From an uncultured Clostridia bacterium (GTDB taxonomy: Bacteria > Bacillota > Clostridia > Christensenellales > UBA1242), in NCBI GenBank assembly GCA_900554955.1, contig USJH01000034.1, positions 1-9,116 on the forward strand: a stretch of 9,116 nt of DNA, written 5' to 3'. Below, piece by piece: positions 1-5,215 of this stretch. Within the stretch, counting starts at the first letter, position 1, and every line of letters starts with the position of its first letter. Made by a program: the position numbers and the translations under genes. The notes below the pieces were generated by a model. It saw only the letters and a list, made by a program, of their open reading frames with translations, searched no databases and was not told the DNA's origin.

Positions 1-1
1 A

Positions 2-280
2 ACTCGTGCGGAAAGAGCTGCACAGAATATGCCTCTTCAAGGTTCTGCTGCAGATATTATTAAACTTGCTATGATCAAAGTTTATAATTCGCTGAAAGAT
101 GGTGGCTTCAAGGCAAAACTTATCATGCAGGTTCATGATGAGCTTATTGTTGATTGTCCAAAAACTGAGCAAGAAGAAGTTGTTAAAATTGTAAAAGAAG
201 CAATGAATACTGCTTATGAACTTAAGGTTCCACTTGTTTGTGATGTTACTACAAGTTATCGTTGGTCTGATGGACATTAA
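2..280 (+). CDS. polA: DNA polymerase I, C-terminal end (partial, 5' end outside window)
   Basis: This is the last 92 codons of family A DNA polymerase I, the repair and Okazaki-fragment-processing polymerase. The visible part is the end of the palm/fingers domain. The stretch reading ERAAQNMPLQGSAADIIK aligns well with the E. coli Pol I segment ERAAINAPMQGTAADIIK. Motif C, QVHDE, lies at 128-142; its Asp is one of the two catalytic metal-binding carboxylates of the family. The protein ends about 46 residues after the motif C glutamate, a normal family A ending with a W before the C-terminal GH. The reading frame is open from base 2 and the start is outside the window, so nothing can be said about the exonuclease domains. 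A strong hairpin terminator follows directly. The next gene is convergent, so polA ends its transcription unit here. Confidence 0.97.
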   Translation, partial: TRAERAAQNMPLQGSAADIIKLAMIKVYNSLKDGGFKAKLIMQVHDELIVDCPKTEQEEVVKIVKEAMNTAYELKVPLVCDVTTSYRWSDGH

Positions 281-293
281 CTTTTAAAAAAAT

Positions 294-325
294 AAAGGCA
301 TGGAATTTAAACCATGCCTTTTTTT
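294..325. terminator. Bidirectional intrinsic terminator between convergent polA and the GNAT gene
   Basis: A perfect 10-bp stem (294-303 with 312-321, AAAGGCATGG / CCATGCCTTT) encloses an 8-base loop. On the plus strand it runs into T at 319-325. On the minus strand the same hairpin is followed by an A and then seven T (complement of 293-286). It can therefore end both polA and the converging acetyltransferase transcript. The rest of the 281-451 gap is AT-rich; the only other structure seen is a weak inverted repeat near 396-440. Confidence 0.9.
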
Positions 326-451
326 GTTGTATTATTTCTTTTAAAAAATGTGTTGAATTTTTATTCTGATTATTAATTATTTGAAAAAAAGTGCAAAATG
401 TTGTAAAAATAATGAAAATATGCATATAAAAGCAACATTTAACACGAAAAA

Positions 452-1489
452 TTAAATCTCTGGTTCTCCTTCATTGAATACCTTTATTCCGTTTAAACAC
501 TTGTTATAAAGCTCATTAACTGGATCAAGAATTGCTCTATCAAGCTTTGGATATGATGAGATTGATTGTGACAGTTTCTCAATATTTGAATATTTTTCGC
601 TGTGAATCGGCATATAAGTTTCGCTGTGGAAAAGTCTGTCTTTATATATTTCATTCGTTGGATTTATGTGCATTACAACATTATGAAAGTTCATTAGGTC
701 GTTTACTGTTGCATTGAATTTAAAAGGTGAGAAATCTTCTGACTTTAATGCATTATATGTGTTTACAAAAAAGTTTTTTTGTCTTCCATTTTGTGCTGTG
801 AAAATTATATCTTCAAATGCAAGGCTGATTGGGAATTGCTTTTTGCTTGTTGAGACTGAGAGTGGGCGACTTAATCCATATGCAATTGAGATTTGCTGAA
901 GCTTGTTTTTCTTCATTATTGTTGCATATCTGGTTCCATCGCCAAGTTTGACATATCCCATTGTGGTGTATAGATATTGGTTTACATCGCAAAAGTTTTT
1001 TGCAATATATTTTTCTGCTTTTTCTTTTGGCATTGTTGATAATATTTCATCAAGTGATTTGTGTGCTTTAGACATGTCTTCATAGTTATGAATTGCATCA
1101 AGTGTGATTTCTTTTTTGCCTGCATTTTTGATGTAATTTTCTGCACTTTGAAGAAGAATTGTTCCAAGACCTTTACGCATGAAAGCGGGGTGGATTCCTA
1201 CTATATTAATTTCTCCAATCCTATCATAATTGTATGTATCAAATGAAATTCTTCCAACATGAAATGGTGCGATTTGTTTTGTTTTATTGTCAATTCCGAT
1301 TGTGAAGGCGTCGATATCATCTTTTTCAAAACTTAAAACAACAACATGGCCGTCCTTATCTCTTGAAATGTCATAAGGAAAAATTCCAAAAACTGTTTTG
1401 AAATATTCGCTTATCAACAAATTTTGTGTGATGATTGCAATTTTTTCTTGCTCGGTTCTATTTGTTTCTTCAATATAGGATTGTGACAT
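452..1489 (-). CDS. GNAT-family N-acetyltransferase with an uncharacterised C-terminal domain (345 aa)
   Basis: The N-terminal part (about residues 15-195) looks like a GCN5-related N-acetyltransferase, which moves an acetyl group from acetyl-CoA to an amine. Motif A is visible as a beta strand (INIVGIHP, 94-101) leading into the acetyl-CoA pyrophosphate loop MRKGLGT (104-110) and a helix. A motif B-like YTTMGYV (174-180) resembles the usual 'LY...GF' element. The loop has Met at the position usually held by Arg/Gln of the Q/R-x-x-G-x-G/A motif, with Arg one residue later. Residues 195-345 do not match a family I know. The whole is about twice the size of a simple GNAT enzyme, so substrate selection may lie there. 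No signal peptide or membrane segment is seen, so it is probably cytoplasmic. The start is supported by AGGAG (complement of 1498-1502) 8 bases upstream. It stands alone on the minus strand between polA and a lytic transglycosylase gene. The substrate is unknown. Confidence 0.85.
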   Translation of the reverse strand: MSQSYIEETNRTEQEKIAIITQNLLISEYFKTVFGIFPYDISRDKDGHVVVLSFEKDDIDAFTIGIDNKTKQIAPFHVGRISFDTYNYDRIGEINIVGIHPAFMRKGLGTILLQSAENYIKNAGKKEITLDAIHNYEDMSKAHKSLDEILSTMPKEKAEKYIAKNFCDVNQYLYTTMGYVKLGDGTRYATIMKKNKLQQISIAYGLSRPLSVSTSKKQFPISLAFEDIIFTAQNGRQKNFFVNTYNALKSEDFSPFKFNATVNDLMNFHNVVMHINPTNEIYKDRLFHSETYMPIHSEKYSNIEKLSQSISSYPKLDRAILDPVNELYNKCLNGIKVFNEGEPEI

Positions 1490-1508
1490 TTATTTTTCTC
1501 CTGAACAC

Positions 1509-1536
1509 ATTATATCACTTTAATTAAAAAATTCAA
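1509..1536 (-). promoter_or_regulatory. Predicted sigma-A-type promoter of the GNAT gene
   Basis: On the minus strand TTGAAT (complement of 1531-1536) and a perfect TATAAT (complement of 1509-1514) are separated by 16 bases. The predicted start of transcription falls near 1502, almost at the ribosome binding site, giving a leader of only about a dozen bases. The divergent gap 1490-1577 is the only upstream space, so this is the natural promoter position. Confidence 0.65.
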
Positions 1537-1577
1537 GATGTTGCTTAAATTGATTGTAAATTGCATAAACTATAAAT

Positions 1578-2114
1578 ATGAAAAAACTTAAAAACGTTAA
1601 TGTTTTATCCATTCTTTGTGCTGTTGTTTTTGTATTGTTTTTGTCGGTGTGTTCGTTTAATATTTTATTTCCGCTTAAATATAAAAACATTATAAAAACA
1701 TATGCGAAAGAAAATGATATTTCTCCAAGTTTTATTGCTTCTATCATTAAAACAGAAAGCAATTTTAATCCGGCGGCTGAATCTAAAAAGGGTGCAATAG
1801 GACTTATGCAAATTATGCCGTCAACAGGGAAGTGGATATATGAAAATTATTATGGTGAAGAATTCGATGAAAAAATGCTTTATGATGCGGAAATCAACAT
1901 TAAAATTGGCGTAAAATATCTTTCGTATTTATTTGAAAAATATGACGATAAAGTTACTGTTTTGGCATGTTATAATGCGGGTGAAGGTGTCGTTAAAGGT
2001 TGGATTGCTGGTGGCGAAAGACTTGAAAAAACGCAAATTTTGTTCGCAGAGACTGAAAAATATGTGCAAAATGTTGAAAATGCTGAGAAAATATATAAAT
2101 TAAGAATCCGTTGA
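1578..2114 (+). CDS. Membrane-anchored lytic transglycosylase, SLT/GH23 family (178 aa)
   Basis: This enzyme cleaves the MurNAc-GlcNAc bond of peptidoglycan to give a 1,6-anhydro product. Residues 10-32 form a hydrophobic N-terminal helix that should export and probably anchor it outside the membrane. The catalytic domain fills residues 37-178. IIKTES (56-61) carries the catalytic acid Glu60, followed by GAIGLMQIMP (72-81), CYNAG (131-135, usually AYNAG) and ETEKYVQNV (158-166), all in the order typical of the family. The size suits the minimal SLT proteins of Gram-positives. The ATG at 1578 is the only usable start: an in-frame stop lies at 1566-1568 and the next Met is inside the domain. 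No Shine-Dalgarno sequence precedes it, unlike the neighbouring genes. In many Clostridia, as I recall, a short SLT gene sits just downstream of polA and coaE, so this is probably the remnant of that order. Confidence 0.93.
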   Translation: MKKLKNVNVLSILCAVVFVLFLSVCSFNILFPLKYKNIIKTYAKENDISPSFIASIIKTESNFNPAAESKKGAIGLMQIMPSTGKWIYENYYGEEFDEKMLYDAEINIKIGVKYLSYLFEKYDDKVTVLACYNAGEGVVKGWIAGGERLEKTQILFAETEKYVQNVENAEKIYKLRIR

Positions 2115-2244
2115 TTATCATTTATTATTCTTAAATTTTTAGCAATATTGACGAATTGTTTATCGCAAAAAAAATGTTTCACTTTATAATGATTCTTTTT
2201 AATTTTTGTTATGATAATTTTTAATAAAAACGACTTTAATTTGC

Positions 2245-2273
2245 TTGCATGTTTTATAGTTTTTTTATATAAT
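2245..2273 (+). promoter_or_regulatory. Predicted promoter of the ASCH-like gene in the 2115-2290 gap
   Basis: TTGCAT (2245-2250) and a perfect TATAAT (2268-2273) are separated by 17 bases; the -35 is weak. AGGAG (2280-2284) lies 6 bases before the ATG, so the leader would be very short. The remainder of the 176-base gap is AT-rich. A second TATAAT at 2185-2190 lacks a well-placed -35. No clear terminator follows the transglycosylase, so read-through from it remains possible. Confidence 0.5.
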
Positions 2274-2290
2274 TGATTTAGGAGTGAGTT

Positions 2291-2641
2291 ATGAAAGATA
2301 TTTATCAAATTGAAGTTAATGAAGAAACTTTTCAAAGAATTATGGAAGGCAAATGTTTGTTTGTTGTTGTTCTTGATGACAAGGAACATAAGGCTTATAA
2401 GGTTGGAAATGTTCTTTCAATTTTTGCTGGAGAAAACCAAGTTAAAGTTTCGATTAGTGACATGTTGTTTTTCGAGTCGGTTAAAGACCTTGTGGCAATG
2501 GTTGGAAAGGAAAAAATTGGCTTTGCGAAAAATCTTACTATTGACAGAATTGAAGACGAGATTGCAAAAACTCTAAAACCTGAAAATATTGAAAAATTCG
2601 GGCTTATGGCTGTTGGATTTCAAAAAATAGAAAACTCTTAA
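2291..2641 (+). CDS. Small ASCH/PUA-like domain protein (116 aa)
   Basis: A short soluble protein whose layout resembles the ASCH branch of the PUA-like fold. It has an N-terminal element FQRIMEGK (14-21), where ASCH proteins have 'F..I..GKK..E.R'. A central YKVGNVLSI, like the 'kvGD.I.F' strand, comes next. Then come a strand-and-helix stretch ending in GF, an acidic helix, and a final KFGLMAVGFQKI resembling the usual 'yGvvaI.i' strand. ASCH proteins are thought to bind RNA or modified nucleosides; E. coli YqfB hydrolyses N4-acetylcytidine. The signature after GK is degenerate here (CLFVVVLDD replaces the T/E/R residues), so a YqfB-like activity is not supported, and RNA or nucleotide binding is only a guess. 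Start: AGGAG 6 bases upstream. A terminator overlaps its stop codon, so it is probably a single-gene unit, with possible read-through from the transglycosylase gene. The family call rests on pattern alone. Confidence 0.6.
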   Translation: MKDIYQIEVNEETFQRIMEGKCLFVVVLDDKEHKAYKVGNVLSIFAGENQVKVSISDMLFFESVKDLVAMVGKEKIGFAKNLTIDRIEDEIAKTLKPENIEKFGLMAVGFQKIENS

Positions 2642-2651
2642 GAGTTTTTTT
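2631..2651 (+). terminator. Intrinsic terminator overlapping the stop codon of the ASCH-like gene
   Basis: AAAACTC (2631-2637) pairs with GAGTTTT (2642-2648) around a TTAA loop that contains the first bases of the TAA stop (2639-2641). The T run extends to 2651. The stem is AT-rich and short, so it may be leaky. The last codons of the gene form its left arm. Confidence 0.7.
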
Positions 2652-2730
2652 ATTTTTGTAGATTTTTCATAAGTTTGCGTGGTTTTCTACATAATAATGA
2701 TAATTATTTTTGTAAAAGCACTAATTTTGT

Positions 2731-2759
2731 TTGACTTAAAAATGAAAAATCTCTAAACT
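2731..2759 (+). promoter_or_regulatory. Predicted promoter of the two-gene surface-protein operon
   Basis: TTGACT (2731-2736) and TAAACT (2754-2759, 4 of 6 consensus bases) are separated by 17 bases, predicting transcription from about 2766. AAGGAG (2776-2781) follows, 7 bases before the ATG at 2789. The -10 box lies inside the inverted repeat at 2748-2770. Confidence 0.55.
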
Positions 2760-2770
2760 ATTTATAGATT
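2748..2770. repeat. Imperfect inverted repeat over the -10 region and predicted transcription start (possible operator)
   Basis: Ten-base arms (2748-2757 and 2761-2770) match at nine of ten positions around a three-base centre. The left arm reads AATCTCTAAA and the right TTTATAGATT; the only mismatch is C2753 opposite T2765. It covers the predicted -10 and transcription start, a position where a dimeric repressor would block initiation. It has no T run and lies upstream of the gene, so it is unlikely to be a terminator. Operator function is inferred. Confidence 0.5.
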
Positions 2771-2788
2771 AATTTAAGGAGCATTCAC

Positions 2789-5215
2789 ATGAGTAAACTT
2801 AAGAGTAAAAATTTTGCTAAACTTTTTGCTGTAATGATTTTTGTGCTTGCAAGTTTTGTATTGTCATTTTCTTTTGCATTGACTTTTTCTTCAGTTGCAA
2901 AAGCTGATGATGCTAATTATTACGTTATCAATTTGACAGCGCAAAATGGTCAAGCAACCCTTTCATATGAAGGGAATAATTATCCAGAGCTTGAAAACAT
3001 TTTTGTTAAGGAAAGTGATGGAAAATATAAAATTTTAAAATCGGTTGTTGATGACACTAATAATATTTGCAAAGTGAAGGTTTCTGCTGTTGCAAACAAA
3101 AATTATGAAGTTAAAAACATTGTTGTCAATGAAGTTGCTTTAGCCGAAGGAAGTGACAATTCATTTGTAATTTCTCCTGAAACAACTGAAACAAATGTTG
3201 TTGTAAATTTTGTTGCCAAGAAATTTCATGTTAAAGTTACAACTTTATTTTCAAACGATGGTGAAAACTATGTTTCAGATGACACTCTTTTGACAAATAA
3301 TATGGGAGTTTCTCTTGATGCATTGACTGTTGATGCTTATGCGTCTATTTTTGATGAAACAAATAATGTTGTTGCAAATGATAGAGAATCTGACCACCTT
3401 GAATTTGTTGGATATTTCATTAAGAATGTTAATGGGGTTAAAGTTAATGTTTCATCTTTAAGAAATATCTCAAATTTAGTTTTTGACGATGATTTTATTA
3501 ATACTTATCTTGGAGATAATGACACCCTTGAAATTGTTGCTGAATATCAATATAAAAGAGCAATCAGTGTTGCTGTTGATTCTTCATGTGCCGCAAATGG
3601 TTCGTTTGATGTGATTTTAAGAGATCGTGACAACAATGTTATTGATTTCACATCAGGTGAATATTATTCAGTTGGAACAAAAATTTCTGTTGTTCCTATT
3701 GCAAAGAAATATTATAAGTTTGCCCGATTTGAACTTAATGGTGAAAAGAAATATGATGCAAATGTTTCTTTAACGGTTGAAAATCAAAATATTGATCTTG
3801 TTCTTTTCTTTGATAAAGCTTCATATGAACTTAGTTTTAACATTGTAAACTCAATTTATGAACGTCTTGGAAACGAAGAAATTTTAACCGAGATTACTCA
3901 TGTTTCAGGTTATTATGATACACCAGTTGCTGAAAAAGTTGTAATTGGTGATACAATCAATTCAATTAGATTTAAAAATATATTCAATTATCAAAATTAT
4001 AGATTTTTGTCATGGCAACTTATTTCTAATACTGGCGAGAGTGTTTCTGTTAGCAGTGATGGAAATGTGAACATTGTCGAAAACCTTCAAATCACAAATG
4101 ATTTTGTTGATAAATATGTTAAAGATGGAAAAATTCAATTTTATGGAGTTTTCATTCAAAATTGTCAATTATCAATTGTTATGCACAAAGCATATGACAC
4201 TGAAGAAACTTTTGAAATTTATGATGATGGGGTGAAAGTTACTGATCTTTCAAAATCATTTGATTATGGCACGGTATTAACGATTACTGTTCCACACATT
4301 GACCATATGACATTTGATCATTTTGAAGGACTTATTGTTAATGATCAATATACTCCTGGTCAAACCACAGCATATATTATTATGAATGGAAATCGCAGCA
4401 TTTCTGCAGTTTATGAATATGTGAAAACTGAAGTTACAATTTCAGAGGACTCATCTGCTGAAAATGCAAGACTTTCTCTTAATCTTGACAAAATTAAAAT
4501 TGGTGACACTCTTATTATTAATGCAAAACTTTTGAATGGTTATAAACTCAAGAAATTTACAATCAATAATAGCAGTGCAAAGAATTTTGTTAAAACTCTT
4601 AACAGCCTTGGTGAAGCAACCGTTGCAAACTATGGCGATAATGGAATTGTTACAATTTTTGTTAACAAAGATGTTTATGATTATTTTACTGTGAACCATG
4701 AACTTAAAATTGATGTTGATTCTAAGATTAATGGGACATATGTTGCTTTGTTTGTGATTTATATTTTACTTGCAATTGGTCTTGGTGCTGTTATTGTTGT
4801 TCTTTCAATTAAAACAAACAATTATAATGATGAAATCAAGAAACTTCAAAGAAAGAAACAAGAAGAAATCTTGAAGAAGGAAGAAGAGCAAAGAAAAGAA
4901 GAAGAAAAGGAAAAGGCAAGACAAGCAGCTTTGAAAGCTGAAGCAGAAGCCAAGGAAAATCCTGTTTCAGAAAAGCCAAAGAAAACTCAAACGAAAAAGA
5001 CAACAACAAAGTCTTCAGCGGAAAAAGCAAAGACTGGTGAAACAAAGTCGGCAACAGTAAAGAAAAAGGCGGCAAAGCCTAAAACAACTTCTAAAAAGGC
5101 AGATGTAGTTTCTATAACAGATAAGAAAGAAACAAAAACTGCTGAAAAGAAAACCACGACGAAAAAGACAACAAAGAAAGCAGAAACAAAAGATACACAA
5201 GGGGGTAAAGCATAA
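2789..5215 (+). CDS. Large exported modular surface protein with a membrane helix and a histone-like cytoplasmic tail (808 aa)
   Basis: A Sec signal peptide (basic start, hydrophobic 12-36, probable cleavage after AKA at 37-39) leads to an ectodomain of about 600 residues. By eye the ectodomain alternates two modules: short beta-type units (about 44-150, 258-350, 460-551) and longer ones (about 150-258, 350-460, 551-647). The short units carry a GT-strand motif (YSVGT 293-297, FDYGT 491-495) and resemble the bacterial-repeat / divergent InlB B-repeat type. The longer ones share IGDTI (386-390, 571-575) and endings such as DKYVKDGKIQFYGVF (441-455). A transmembrane helix follows at 651-674, then a charged coiled coil (about 679-722). 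The tail (727-808) is about one third lysine with much Thr and Ala, in TTTKK-type repeats. No LPXTG motif is present. Topology is ectodomain out, tail in. The first gene of an operon, it overlaps the next, a paralog, by one base. Function is not known; adhesion, wall binding or envelope sensing are possible. Confidence 0.9.
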   Translation: MSKLKSKNFAKLFAVMIFVLASFVLSFSFALTFSSVAKADDANYYVINLTAQNGQATLSYEGNNYPELENIFVKESDGKYKILKSVVDDTNNICKVKVSAVANKNYEVKNIVVNEVALAEGSDNSFVISPETTETNVVVNFVAKKFHVKVTTLFSNDGENYVSDDTLLTNNMGVSLDALTVDAYASIFDETNNVVANDRESDHLEFVGYFIKNVNGVKVNVSSLRNISNLVFDDDFINTYLGDNDTLEIVAEYQYKRAISVAVDSSCAANGSFDVILRDRDNNVIDFTSGEYYSVGTKISVVPIAKKYYKFARFELNGEKKYDANVSLTVENQNIDLVLFFDKASYELSFNIVNSIYERLGNEEILTEITHVSGYYDTPVAEKVVIGDTINSIRFKNIFNYQNYRFLSWQLISNTGESVSVSSDGNVNIVENLQITNDFVDKYVKDGKIQFYGVFIQNCQLSIVMHKAYDTEETFEIYDDGVKVTDLSKSFDYGTVLTITVPHIDHMTFDHFEGLIVNDQYTPGQTTAYIIMNGNRSISAVYEYVKTEVTISEDSSAENARLSLNLDKIKIGDTLIINAKLLNGYKLKKFTINNSSAKNFVKTLNSLGEATVANYGDNGIVTIFVNKDVYDYFTVNHELKIDVDSKINGTYVALFVIYILLAIGLGAVIVVLSIKTNNYNDEIKKLQRKKQEEILKKEEEQRKEEEKEKARQAALKAEAEAKENPVSEKPKKTQTKKTTTKSSAEKAKTGETKSATVKKKAAKPKTTSKKADVVSITDKKETKTAEKKTTTKKTTKKAETKDTQGGKA
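4823..5212 (+). other. Coiled coil and lysine/threonine/alanine-rich cytoplasmic tail of the 808-aa protein
   Basis: Codons 679-808 lie after the membrane helix. Residues 679-722 are almost all K, E, R, Q and A with heptad-like spacing, predicting a long helix or coiled coil. Residues 727-808 contain 27 Lys and about 20 Thr with short KKTTTK/KKTTKK reiterations, Pro and Ala, like bacterial histone-H1-like tails. Such polybasic, disordered segments commonly bind nucleic acid or acidic lipids. The coding strand here is strongly purine-rich. The paralogous neighbour has no such tail. Confidence 0.75.
5199..5205 (+). promoter_or_regulatory. Ribosome binding site of the second surface-protein gene, inside the first gene's end
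   Basis: AAGGGGG lies 9 bases before the ATG at 5215 and reads as an AAGGAGG-like site with one change. It is also the coding sequence for the Gly-Gly near the C-terminus of the upstream protein. The stop and start share a base (TAATG, 5213-5217), which points to coupled translation. Confidence 0.7.

Noticed and set aside
396..440. Inverted repeat AAATGTTG / CAACATTT in the polA-GNAT gap
   Set aside because: Eight-base arms are 29 bases apart with an AT-rich loop and no T run; the nearby hairpin at 294-321 is a much better terminator. Probably chance.
532..1246. Several 60-residue plus-strand open frames within the acetyltransferase gene
   Set aside because: They are shadows of the minus-strand gene, which has a GNAT motif, promoter and ribosome binding site. 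Their translations show no family features.
2211..2276. A 21-codon open frame (starting MIIFNKND) in the gap before the ASCH-like gene
   Set aside because: No Shine-Dalgarno site precedes it (T-rich upstream), it overlaps the predicted promoter of the next gene, and its composition is what random AT-rich DNA gives.
4970..5190. A-rich runs (AAAAAG) in the lysine-rich tail as possible frameshift sites
   Set aside because: The frame stays open to the stop, which couples neatly to the next gene start. Lysine codons alone explain the runs, and no stimulatory structure or alternative frame product is evident.
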